A stretch of 8,268 bases of DNA, from NCBI GenBank assembly GCA_002715425.1, contig PAYW01000001.1:8486-16753 (forward strand), read 5' to 3'. Of the stretch, positions 1 to 6,971 are shown one piece after another. The notes beneath the pieces were generated by a model, which was not told the origin of the DNA, did not search any database, and was given only the letters and a program-made list of their open reading frames with translations. Source of the stretch: Actinomycetota bacterium. GTDB lineage: Bacteria; Actinomycetota; Acidimicrobiia; Acidimicrobiales; UBA8592. Made by a program: the position numbers and the translations under genes. How positions within the stretch are numbered: position 1 is the stretch's first letter; each line of letters begins with the position of its first letter.

Positions 1-689
1 TCTCCAAAGTCGAGGACAACGACTTTTTCAGACATGCTCATAACCATGCCCATGTGATGTTCTACTAGCAGGATTGTTAGCTCAAAGTGTTTGCGAATTG
101 AGATGATAACTTCTGAGAGTTCAGTTACTTCTGAGTGAGTTAACCCTGTAGCTGGTTCATCTAGAAGAAGCAGTTTAGGGTTACTTACTAAAGCGCGTGC
201 TAGCTCTATCCGTTTCATAGTTCCGAATGGCAAGCCATCGCAGGGCTTTTCTGCATGCTCGAGGAGATTAAGCATTTCCAAGGTTTCATAGGCTTTATGG
301 CGAAGTTCTCGTTCTTCTGTTTGCAGCCCTATGCGTGTCATCGCTGAAAAGAAGTTCTGCTTGCCTTTGATGTGCGCTCCTGCCATGACATTTTCTGCAA
401 CAGTCATCCTTGGCCATAAGGCAAGATTTTGGAAAGTTCGGGCGATCCCTGTTTGTGAGATTTCGTGCGGAGAAAGGCCAAGAAGGTCGACTCCATTGAA
501 TTTTATGTGCCCTTGTGACGGGTCGTAGATTCTGCTGATGACATTAAATAACGTTGTCTTTCCAGCCCCATTTGGCCCTATGAGGCCACATATTTGCGTC
601 GAATCGACAGTGAACGTGAGGTTATCGAGCGCAGTGATACCACCAAATTGGATTGAGATTCCTTCGACTTCTAACAATCCTTCTGCCAT
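1..689 (-). CDS. livG: ABC transporter ATP-binding protein, LivG type (partial, 3' end outside window)
   Basis: Cytoplasmic ATPase of a branched-chain amino acid (or related amide/urea) uptake ABC transporter. It powers import through LivH/LivM-type permeases, which are not in the window. The 229 visible residues show the complete nucleotide-binding set: Walker A GPNGAGKTT (38-46), Q-loop RTFQN (84-88), the LivG-style signature LPFGTMKRIELARAL (153-167) in place of LSGGQ, Walker B LLLLDEP (173-179), and the switch histidine in VEHHMG (209-214). LivG proteins usually have about 250 residues, so only some 20-30 C-terminal residues lie beyond the left edge. The ATG at 689 gives the expected MAEGLLEVEGISIQFGG opening. 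No clear Shine-Dalgarno sequence precedes it, and an in-frame stop lies at 717-719. It follows dnaJ on the same strand after 57 bases, so it may be read through from the chaperone operon. The family is certain; the exact substrate is not. Confidence 0.9.
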   Translation of the reverse strand, partial: MAEGLLEVEGISIQFGGITALDNLTFTVDSTQICGLIGPNGAGKTTLFNVISRIYDPSQGHIKFNGVDLLGLSPHEISQTGIARTFQNLALWPRMTVAENVMAGAHIKGKQNFFSAMTRIGLQTEERELRHKAYETLEMLNLLEHAEKPCDGLPFGTMKRIELARALVSNPKLLLLDEPATGLTHSEVTELSEVIISIRKHFELTILLVEHHMGMVMSMSEKVVVLDFG

Positions 690-690
690 G

Positions 691-728
691 GCTAGCAATA
701 GTATCGCTAAATATGACTAGCAGCGATA
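691..728. repeat. Overlapping inverted repeats in the dnaJ-livG gap
   Basis: Two competing inverted repeats lie immediately upstream of the livG start. TATCGCT (702-708) pairs with AGCGATA (722-728) across 13 bases, and GCTAG (691-695) pairs with CTAGC (717-721). There is no T-run, so this is not a standard terminator. It could be an operator or an RNA structure affecting livG expression, or it could be chance. Confidence 0.3.
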
Positions 729-746
729 AGGAAGAAAAGTTAGTGA

Positions 747-1655
747 TTAGCTATTTCCTAGGTTTTCTCGTGGATTCTCTGGATTTGTTTGCGCGTACTG
801 TTGCAGTGAAGAGATCTGCTGATCATTTAATTGTTTTGGGATTGCAATTTCCACCGTTACAAAAAGATCGCCTGTTGAAGTACCGACAGTTATCCCTTTC
901 CCTTTAACCCTGAACGTTTTTCCTGATTCTGTTCCAGGCGGAAGCCTTAACGTCACGGATTCACCACCATAGGTGGGAACTTGTATATCAGCGCCGAGAG
1001 TAGCTTCCGGAAACGTGACGGGAAGGCTTAAATTGAGAGTTCTACCTTCTCGGGTGAAAAGCTCATGCGGAGATACTCTTATGATGACAATTAGGTCCCC
1101 AGATGGGCCTCCGTTACTTCCCTTACCGCCTTTGCCCTTTACCCTTATACGCTTACCATCATCAACACCGGCTGGGATCCGTATTTTCACCGACTGAGAA
1201 GCTCCATCTGGTCCCGCAGTCGTAACCGATGTTGTCACTCCTTGAATAGCTTCATCAAAACTAAGGCGGAGTTGGGCCTGTTGGTGAGCTCCCGGACGGG
1301 GCATGTTGTGCCCAGCGGATCCAAAAGGATTACCAGATCCTCCAAACATGCCATTTAGTAGATCGCCTAAATTACCGAAGTCCGCTCCTTGGCCGGAGAA
1401 CCCTCCCATTGCTGAGGGGCCCATTCGGCGAACATCATCATACTGGTTTCTGGTTTCGGGATTTCCGACCACATCATACGCTGTCGATACTTCTTTGAAC
1501 CGGTCTTCAGCTTTCTGGTCCTCAGGGTTCCTATCTGGATGCAGTTCACGCGCTAATTCCCTATATTTGCTTTGAATTTCTTTATCGGATGCGTCGGGAG
1601 ATACGCCGAGGGTCGCGTAATAATCCTTTTCGAGCCATTCGCGCTTTATGTCCAT
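747..1655 (-). CDS. dnaJ: DnaJ/CbpA-type Hsp40 co-chaperone without zinc finger
   Basis: Cytoplasmic J-domain co-chaperone that delivers unfolded clients to DnaK and stimulates its ATPase. The 302 residues contain a J-domain (about 10-73) with the invariant HPD at 39-41, a Gly/Phe-rich linker (about 82-118), and two beta-sandwich client-binding domains (about 125-275). The second part has the family pattern of 'PAGVDDGKRIRVKGKG' (161-176) and 'PPGTESGKTFRVKGKG' (239-254). The four CxxCxGxG repeats of classical DnaJ are absent. The protein contains no cysteine at all and is about 70-80 residues shorter than E. coli DnaJ, so it is a type II (CbpA-like) protein. The ATG at 1655 is preceded by the strong ribosome site AAAGGGGG (1660-1667), 4 bases away. 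It is the third gene of the dnaK-grpE-dnaJ operon, 59 bases after grpE. hspR, which usually follows, is not present. Confidence 0.95.
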   Translation of the reverse strand: MDIKREWLEKDYYATLGVSPDASDKEIQSKYRELARELHPDRNPEDQKAEDRFKEVSTAYDVVGNPETRNQYDDVRRMGPSAMGGFSGQGADFGNLGDLLNGMFGGSGNPFGSAGHNMPRPGAHQQAQLRLSFDEAIQGVTTSVTTAGPDGASQSVKIRIPAGVDDGKRIRVKGKGGKGSNGGPSGDLIVIIRVSPHELFTREGRTLNLSLPVTFPEATLGADIQVPTYGGESVTLRLPPGTESGKTFRVKGKGITVGTSTGDLFVTVEIAIPKQLNDQQISSLQQYAQTNPENPRENLGNS

Positions 1656-1659
1656 TTAA

Positions 1660-1667
1660 CCCCCTTT
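1660..1667 (-). promoter_or_regulatory. Ribosome binding site of dnaJ
   Basis: AAAGGGGG on the minus strand, 4 bases (TTAA) before the ATG at 1655. It fixes the dnaJ start and allows independent translation after the 59-base gap from grpE. Confidence 0.7.
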
Positions 1668-1714
1668 ATCATCCATCGCAGATAACTATGAGTTCAGGCC
1701 ATCTAGAAAATCTA

Positions 1715-2230
1715 CTACCCTTTGACCCGAACCATGGCTGGCCGGATTGTCCTGCCGTTCCAGATATAACCAGATCTCATAACCTCATGAACAATTGGCG
1801 TCTCTGTTTCTTCACAAGGCTCATGGCTGACGGCTTCATGGTGATCAGGGTCAAACTCTTCCCCTTCAGCTCCGGTGACAGCTAGACCATTTGTTTGCAG
1901 TGTTTCTAGTAGCGACATTTGTATAGGTTGGACATCTGTCGCTCCTTGCTGAATCGCCGCTTCGCAAGCATCGAGAATGGGAAGAAGTTTTTCAACTATG
2001 CCGCTAGCAGCGTGCTCAGTTAGATCACTCTGACGTTTTTGTGCTTGGCGTCGGAAATTATCAAACTCAGCTTGAATCCGCTGAAGATCAGAGAGATAAG
2101 AATCTCGTTCTAATTGAAGCTGTTCAATAGTTGCAGCATCTTCTGAAAGTTCGGTGCTTAGCGTTTCTTCGGATCCAGAATCTTCTGTTTCTATCTCATC
2201 CTCGGAGATGATTTCTTCACCGTCGCTCAC
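1715..2230 (-). CDS. grpE: GrpE nucleotide exchange factor
   Basis: Cytoplasmic nucleotide exchange factor that releases ADP from DnaK and so resets the chaperone cycle. The 171 residues show a disordered acidic N-terminus (1-32), a long helix with coiled-coil character (about 33-75, containing the family motif [12 protein letters not shown] at 55-66), a helical dimer region, and the C-terminal beta domain with [11 protein letters not shown] (124-134) and [20 protein letters not shown] (150-169), close to the GrpE signature. It starts with GTG at 2230 inside the dnaK end: the four bases GTGA serve as both grpE start and dnaK stop. This implies translational coupling and near-stoichiometric expression. 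A GAGGAAG stretch inside the last dnaK codons (about 2238-2244) can act as its ribosome site. The length is slightly short for actinobacteria, but nothing essential is missing. Confidence 0.96.
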   Translation of the reverse strand: MSDGEEIISEDEIETEDSGSEETLSTELSEDAATIEQLQLERDSYLSDLQRIQAEFDNFRRQAQKRQSDLTEHAASGIVEKLLPILDACEAAIQQGATDVQPIQMSLLETLQTNGLAVTGAEGEEFDPDHHEAVSHEPCEETETPIVHEVMRSGYIWNGRTIRPAMVRVKG

Positions 2231-4050
2231 GTTTCTTCTTCCTCATCGATGATTTCTGCATCTATGATGTCGTCCATCTCATCAGTTTCATCAGCGCTTT
2301 CTTGCTGTGCAGCTGCTTCGTAGAGTCGCTGCGCGAATCCTTGACTTGCCGTGTTAAGATTTTCTACAGCTTCTTTGAGATCATCAAGACTTGCTCCTTC
2401 AGCTTCCAATAACCCTTTGAGAGAAGCAATTTTTTCTTCGACGTCCGTTTTTTCATCGTCCGTGATTTTATCTTCGTTCTCTCTGATCATCTTCTCTGTT
2501 TGGTAGATCAAAGAATCAGCTGAGTTTCGGGCTTCAGCTTCTTCGCGCCGTTCTCGGTCTTCGTTTGCGTGGGCTTCAGCATCAGCGATCATCTGATCAA
2601 TCTTGTCTTTATCCAACGACGATTGACCGGTTATGGTAATCGATTGCTCTTTACCGGTCGCTCGGTCCTTCGCTGAAACATGAACAATGCCGTTCGCATC
2701 TATATCGAAAGTGACTTCGATTTGCGGAACTCCTCGCGGAGCAGGTGGAAGGTCCACGAGCTGAAATTTGCCAAGAGTTTTGTTGAACTGCGACATCTCA
2801 CGTTCACCCTGGAGAACATGGATTTCCACTGATGGCTGATTGTCATCAGCTGTGGTAAATACTTCTGTTCTTCTTGTAGGTATCGTCGTATTACGTTCAA
2901 TCAATTTCGTCATCACTCCACCTTTAGTTTCGATACCTAAAGAGAGTGGGGTGACATCAAGAAGAAGAATGTCCTTTACTTCTCCTCGAAGTACACCCGC
3001 TTGGACGGCAGCACCAACTGCTACTACTTCATCAGGGTTAACACTCTTGTTTGGTTCTTTGCCCGTCATGCTTTGTACAAGTTCAGACACTGCCGGCATT
3101 CGGGTTGAACCTCCAACCATGATCACATGGTCAATCTCACTTTTTGCGAGATTCGCATCTTTGATCGCTTGTTCAAAGGGTTTACGGCACCGTTCTAACA
3201 AGTCTTCAGTGAGTTCTTGAAATTTTGACCGTGAGAATGAATAGTCCATATGTAAAGGCCCGGCATCGGTAGCCGTGATGAAGGGAAGATTAATCTGGGT
3301 GCTTTGGCTTGCTGAAAGTTCGATTTTTGCTTTTTCTGCAGCTTCTTTTAGTCGTTGCGCTGCCATATTGTCCTTGGATAGATCAACACCATGATCGTTA
3401 TTGAAGGAATCAACTAGCCATTGGATAACTCGCTCATCCCAATCATCACCACCAAGCTCAGTGTCTCCGCTAGTAGATTTTACTTCGAATACACCATCAC
3501 CGATCTCTAATACGGAGACATCGAACGTACCTCCACCGAGGTCGAAAACGAGAATAGTTTGATCTTCGTCTCCTTTATCTAAGCCATACGCCAAAGCGGC
3601 GGCTGTCGGTTCATTGATAATCCGGAGGACCTCAAGGCCAGCGACTTTTCCGGCTTCTTGCGTAGCGGTTCGTTGAGCGTCATCAAAGTATGCAGGCACA
3701 GTTATAACCGCTTCGGTAACCGTGTCACCCAAATAGGATTCGGCGTCGCGTTTGAGCTTCATCAGAGTTCGCGCAGAAATCTCCTGAGAGTTATATGACT
3801 TATCGTCAATGTTGATATTCCATCCGCTGCCCATATCTCTCTTAACAGATCGGATTGTTCGTTCCGGGTTAGTGATCGCTTGGCGTTTGGCAACCTCACC
3901 TACGAGAACCTCACCATCTTTCGCAAAAGCTACTACAGAAGGGGTCGTGCGGCTGCCCTCCGTGTTCGCAATAACTGTAGGCTCTCCTCCTTCGAGTACT
4001 GCGACAACTGAATTTGTTGTTCCTAGATCTATTCCGACGGCCTTCGCCAT
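2227..4050 (-). CDS. dnaK: Chaperone protein DnaK (Hsp70)
   Basis: ATP-dependent Hsp70 chaperone of the cytoplasm; it binds exposed hydrophobic segments with help from DnaJ and GrpE. From the second ATG (4050) it has 607 residues. The N-terminus carries the phosphate-binding motif GIDLGTTNS, followed by [26 protein letters not shown], the second phosphate loop [15 protein letters not shown] and the adenosine motif [12 protein letters not shown]. Next come the interdomain linker [19 protein letters not shown], the substrate-binding beta domain, a helical lid, and an acidic tail ending in [14 protein letters not shown]. The insertion that Gram-negative DnaK proteins carry early in the nucleotide-binding domain is absent, as in Gram-positive DnaK. 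The start at 4050 is preferred because AGGAG (4057-4061) lies 6 bases upstream; the ATG at 4056 abuts that site and would add only Met-Asn. First gene of its operon, with a stress-type promoter upstream. Confidence 0.98.
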   Translation of the reverse strand: MAKAVGIDLGTTNSVVAVLEGGEPTVIANTEGSRTTPSVVAFAKDGEVLVGEVAKRQAITNPERTIRSVKRDMGSGWNINIDDKSYNSQEISARTLMKLKRDAESYLGDTVTEAVITVPAYFDDAQRTATQEAGKVAGLEVLRIINEPTAAALAYGLDKGDEDQTILVFDLGGGTFDVSVLEIGDGVFEVKSTSGDTELGGDDWDERVIQWLVDSFNNDHGVDLSKDNMAAQRLKEAAEKAKIELSASQSTQINLPFITATDAGPLHMDYSFSRSKFQELTEDLLERCRKPFEQAIKDANLAKSEIDHVIMVGGSTRMPAVSELVQSMTGKEPNKSVNPDEVVAVGAAVQAGVLRGEVKDILLLDVTPLSLGIETKGGVMTKLIERNTTIPTRRTEVFTTADDNQPSVEIHVLQGEREMSQFNKTLGKFQLVDLPPAPRGVPQIEVTFDIDANGIVHVSAKDRATGKEQSITITGQSSLDKDKIDQMIADAEAHANEDRERREEAEARNSADSLIYQTEKMIRENEDKITDDEKTDVEEKIASLKGLLEAEGASLDDLKEAVENLNTASQGFAQRLYEAAAQQESADETDEMDDIIDAEIIDEEEET

Positions 4051-4056
4051 GTTCAT

Positions 4057-4061
4057 CTCCT
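4057..4061 (-). promoter_or_regulatory. Ribosome binding site of dnaK (decides start)
   Basis: AGGAG on the minus strand. It touches the ATG at 4056 directly and sits 6 bases before the ATG at 4050, so the latter is the functional start. Confidence 0.75.
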
Positions 4062-4116
4062 ATTCGGCACTGGGTGCACTAGTTCTTTATTCCGCAGTTC
4101 AAGCTGCATTTAAGTC

Positions 4117-4143
4117 AACCAACGCTTGGTGTGATTTATTCCC
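4117..4143 (-). promoter_or_regulatory. Candidate SigR/SigH-type stress promoter of dnaK
   Basis: On the minus strand GGGAAT (4138-4143) is followed after exactly 18 bases by GTT (4117-4119). This matches the known actinobacterial SigR/SigH consensus GGAAT-N18/19-GTT. Transcription would start near 4108-4111, giving a leader of about 60 bases before dnaK. In Mycobacterium tuberculosis the dnaK operon is known to be under SigH control, which supports the call. No convincing SigA-type promoter was found in the same stretch. Confidence 0.5.
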
Positions 4144-4165
4144 AAAATACGAAAAAGTTGTGCCT

Positions 4166-4200
4166 GTTTGACTCAACTTTTGGTTTGAGGCTGCTCAAAC
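4166..4200. promoter_or_regulatory. Inverted-repeat operator candidate in the dnaK/etfD divergent region
   Basis: A perfect 7-bp inverted repeat, GTTTGAG (4183-4189) and CTCAAAC (4194-4200), is separated by GCTG. Just left of it, GTTTGACTCAAC (4166-4177) holds a further TTGA-C-TCAA palindrome. Several TTGAG/CTCAA half-sites are therefore clustered in 35 bases. The half-sites resemble those of the HspR operator HAIR (CTTGAGT-N7-ACTCAAG), but the spacing differs. There is no T-run, so it is not a terminator. The position between divergent genes suggests a repressor or activator site; the protein is unknown. Confidence 0.4.
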
Positions 4201-4314
4201 GGTTATTTCGAAGAGATTCTTTAAAAAACTTGCTGTGATTTCTGGCATACTCAGCAAATTTCACGCTTTGAAAACAAGTTCTTGGGGCAGCTACAGGCTA
4301 CCTTTAAATTAATC

Positions 4315-6963
4315 ATGGAAGAGGGAAGTAAAAAAAGATTAAGGCCGCAGGATTGGGTCATTGGCCTTGGAATAGCTGTCGCCGTATTCACAGCTTTGTC
4401 CGGAGTAGCCGCTGCAGTCTTTGACCAGCATGGGAATCACTCCGTACATCGTGAAGTATTTGGGAATATCCCGACAGCTGCGAAGGTTGCGTTTTATACC
4501 ATAATCCCAGCGCTGATCATTTACGGGGCGTGGAATTTTTCACTTCGGGTAAGAAACTGGACGCGCGGCCAGCCTGACAATCGGTCAACGACAAAAAAGA
4601 ACGTTCATCGACGAGCTAGAGATCTTCGCGCTGGTTTGTATATGAAAACTTTGATGCGTGACCCAGCTGCCGGCTTAATGCACTCCCTAATGTATTTCCC
4701 GTTCATTATTCTTCTTGGGGTTACAACCACTTTAGAGATCGACCACCAATTGCCCAACGATCTCAAATTTCTCCATGGAGGGGTGTACAAGGGGTATTCC
4801 TTAATAGGCGATGTTGCGGGCGTACTGTTTCTTATCGGCGTGACATGGGCCCTTCTCCGCCGATATGGACCACGCCAATTCCGCCCATATCGGATACGAA
4901 TTAAATCACGTGGCGATCACGCTATAGGCCTTGGACTATTATTTGGACTGGGGGTCACAGGGTTCATCGCTGAAGGATTCCGAATCGCTCTCGAGAACGA
5001 ACCTTCGTACGAGAAGTGGTCCATTATTGGGTATCCGCTCGCCAAACTTTTCGCCGGAGCTGGGAATTTAAGTGGATGGCATCAAGTGTGGTGGTACGCG
5101 CATGTCATCTTCTTTATTGGCTTTCTTGTTTTCCTCCCGATTACGATGCTCCGACACATCTTCACCTCCCCATTGAATATGTACCTTAAAGATAGTGACC
5201 GCCCTAAGGGGGCAATGAAACCACTACCAAATTTAATGGAGACAGAGCTAGAAACATTTGGCGCTTCAACGATTGAGGATTTCACCTGGAAACAATTAAT
5301 GGACACTGATGCGTGCACAATGTGCGGAAGATGCACCGCTGTTTGCCCAGCGCATGCAACCGGTAAGCCTCTAGACCCAAGAGAAATTGTGCTTAAGACC
5401 GGTGAAGTCATGGCAGCAACGGGCGATCCGATGACAACCCCTCCGATAGGGGTCGATGCGGAAATCACTGTTCCCGCCAATTGGATGTTTGACCGAGTAA
5501 GCAACGACGAATTGTGGGCGTGTACAAGTTGTAAAGCTTGCGATGAGAACTGCCCAGTCAATATTGAGATCCTCGACAAAATTCTTGACATGAGAAGATA
5601 TAAGTCTCTGATGGAATCTGATTTTCCTACTGAACTTGGAAATGCCTACAGGGCAATGGAAAATTCTGGGAATCCGTGGGCTATCTCCCAATCAGAACGT
5701 GCCGACTGGGCGAAAGATATTGAAGGAATAGAAATTATCGCCGGTGGCGACCCGTTCGAATCGGAATGGCTGTATTGGGTCGGTTGTGCTGGAAGTTTTG
5801 ATGACAAGAACAAAAAAGTAAGTCAAGCAATGGCGAAACTCTTAAGTCGTGCCGGTATTGACGTAAGCATCTTAGGTCCGGCAGAAAATTGCACTGGCGA
5901 CCCTGCCCGCCGTTCCGGAAATGAATACATCTTCCAAATGCTCGCTATGCAAAATATTGAAACCTTAAATGGAATGGGAGTGAAGAAAATCATTACCCAA
6001 TGCCCGCATTGCTTCAATACCTTGCAAAATGAATACCCTCAACTCGGTGGACACTACGAGGTGATCCATCATACTCAACTACTTGAGCAGCTCATTGAAT
6101 CCGGTGATTTGGATATGTCGAACGCAACCTTGTCTGAACGGATTGTCTACCATGACAGCTGCTACCTCGGCAGGCACAACGATATCTATATGGCTCCTCG
6201 AAAAGTTATTGGGAGCCTGTCCGGTGTTGAAATCGTCGAAGCTCCACGGAACGGGACAAAAGGTATGTGTTGTGGAGCTGGTGGTGCCCGAATGTGGATG
6301 GAAGAAGACATAGGGCCGAAAGTGAATGATGTTCGAGCCCAAGAACTAGTAGAAACTGGGGCAAGTCGTATAGCGACTGCGTGCCCGTTCTGTTACATCA
6401 TGATGGATGATGGGGTAAAGGCAGCTGGTAAGGAAGAGGACGAGGTAAAGGTAGCTGATTTGGCCATCCATCTTGTGGAAGCATTGGAAGCTGGAGAAGA
6501 TGATGTAGAAGCATCACGAAAAGTTCTTCTTGAGAACCCAAATGTTGCTACACCCGATTCTATTCCTGCTGATGATTTGATTAAGCCGCTACCTGCTGGA
6601 GATCCAGTCCCAGTTGGTGCAGTCCAGAGAGTTGTTGCTAAAAAACCAAGGTCGGGAGCGGTTCGTGCCCAGATAATCATTTCAGACAACCCAATCGAAT
6701 CTTCTGAAGGTGATCTACTTGAGGATGCTGCCGTCAGCGAGGAACCTGAAGATACAGGCAAGCCCGATAATCTTTCACTTATTAGGGGCCTCGACCCTTA
6801 TAGCGCTCAACGTCTGAACGAAAGAGGGATCAAGAGATTCGTCCAAGTTGCTCGACTTACTGATGCAGAAGTCGCTGCTATTGAAGAAGATTTTGACTTA
6901 CCTGGATGCTTCAACAGGTTTAGTTGGAGGTATCAGGCGGACCAACTTGCTCAAGAGGAATAG
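4315..6963 (+). CDS. etfD: Membrane-bound Fe-S oxidoreductase, EtfD/Rv0338c-like (HdrD/GlpC-type), with C-terminal HhH-like domain
   Basis: Probable integral-membrane electron-transfer enzyme. The mycobacterial homologue Rv0338c (EtfD) is known to link electron-transfer flavoprotein, and so acyl-CoA oxidation, to the respiratory chain; the same role here is inferred. From the ATG at 4315 the protein has 882 residues, the same as Rv0338c. About six membrane helices (15-37, 58-80, 119-141, 160-180, 203-225, 258-282) resemble a NarI-like cytochrome b domain, with possible haem ligands such as H123 and H263. A ferredoxin-like pair follows: C334/337/340/344 and C403/406/409/413, each ending in Cys-Pro. 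Two CCG domains come next: C491, C526 (NCTGD), C563-PH-C566; and C616, C652-C653-G, C690-PF-C693. An acidic variable linker (about 720-817) leads to a helix-hairpin-helix-like end (818-880). The TTG at 4282 would add 11 unlikely residues. No Shine-Dalgarno sequence precedes 4315; TACCTT at 4299-4304 could be a -10 box giving a nearly leaderless mRNA. Divergent from dnaK. Confidence 0.9.
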   Translation: MEEGSKKRLRPQDWVIGLGIAVAVFTALSGVAAAVFDQHGNHSVHREVFGNIPTAAKVAFYTIIPALIIYGAWNFSLRVRNWTRGQPDNRSTTKKNVHRRARDLRAGLYMKTLMRDPAAGLMHSLMYFPFIILLGVTTTLEIDHQLPNDLKFLHGGVYKGYSLIGDVAGVLFLIGVTWALLRRYGPRQFRPYRIRIKSRGDHAIGLGLLFGLGVTGFIAEGFRIALENEPSYEKWSIIGYPLAKLFAGAGNLSGWHQVWWYAHVIFFIGFLVFLPITMLRHIFTSPLNMYLKDSDRPKGAMKPLPNLMETELETFGASTIEDFTWKQLMDTDACTMCGRCTAVCPAHATGKPLDPREIVLKTGEVMAATGDPMTTPPIGVDAEITVPANWMFDRVSNDELWACTSCKACDENCPVNIEILDKILDMRRYKSLMESDFPTELGNAYRAMENSGNPWAISQSERADWAKDIEGIEIIAGGDPFESEWLYWVGCAGSFDDKNKKVSQAMAKLLSRAGIDVSILGPAENCTGDPARRSGNEYIFQMLAMQNIETLNGMGVKKIITQCPHCFNTLQNEYPQLGGHYEVIHHTQLLEQLIESGDLDMSNATLSERIVYHDSCYLGRHNDIYMAPRKVIGSLSGVEIVEAPRNGTKGMCCGAGGARMWMEEDIGPKVNDVRAQELVETGASRIATACPFCYIMMDDGVKAAGKEEDEVKVADLAIHLVEALEAGEDDVEASRKVLLENPNVATPDSIPADDLIKPLPAGDPVPVGAVQRVVAKKPRSGAVRAQIIISDNPIESSEGDLLEDAAVSEEPEDTGKPDNLSLIRGLDPYSAQRLNERGIKRFVQVARLTDAEVAAIEEDFDLPGCFNRFSWRYQADQLAQEE

Positions 6964-6971
6964 ATTCCTCT
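6954..6971. terminator. Hairpin spanning two convergent stop codons
   Basis: AGAGGAA (6954-6960), loop TAGA (6961-6964) and TTCCTCT (6965-6971) form a perfect 7-bp stem. On the plus strand it is followed by AGATCTTTT, a weak T-tract. The stem includes the last codons and stop of the plus-strand reductase and most of the stop of the minus-strand membrane protein gene, whose coding ends are only 6 bases apart. It is probably a short terminator serving at least the plus strand; its stability is modest. Confidence 0.45.

Noticed and set aside
2840..3220. 126-codon plus-strand open frame opposite dnaK
   Set aside because: The composition is that of an antisense frame of a conserved gene, with no domain and no start context.
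4051..4056. Upstream ATG for dnaK adding Met-Asn
   Set aside because: AGGAG directly abuts this ATG, leaving no spacing, whereas the ATG at 4050 is 6 bases from it and gives the canonical [14 protein letters not shown] start.
4062..4100. CIRCE-like repeat from AGTGC copies upstream of dnaK
   Set aside because: The AGTGC copies are direct repeats, not the TTAGCACTC-N9-GAGTGCTAA inverted repeat of HrcA.
4166..4200. Bona fide HAIR operator of HspR
   Set aside because: Half-sites are similar, but no pair has the CTTGAGT-N7-ACTCAAG order and spacing, so only an unspecified operator candidate is reported.
4282..4314. TTG start for the Fe-S oxidoreductase
   Set aside because: It has no ribosome site and would add 11 residues; the ATG at 4315 gives the same 882-residue length as the mycobacterial homologue.
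5082..5591. 169-codon minus-strand open frame opposite the Fe-S reductase
   Set aside because: It lies antisense to the membrane and ferredoxin domains, shows no recognisable protein features and has no ribosome site; it is a shadow of the real gene.
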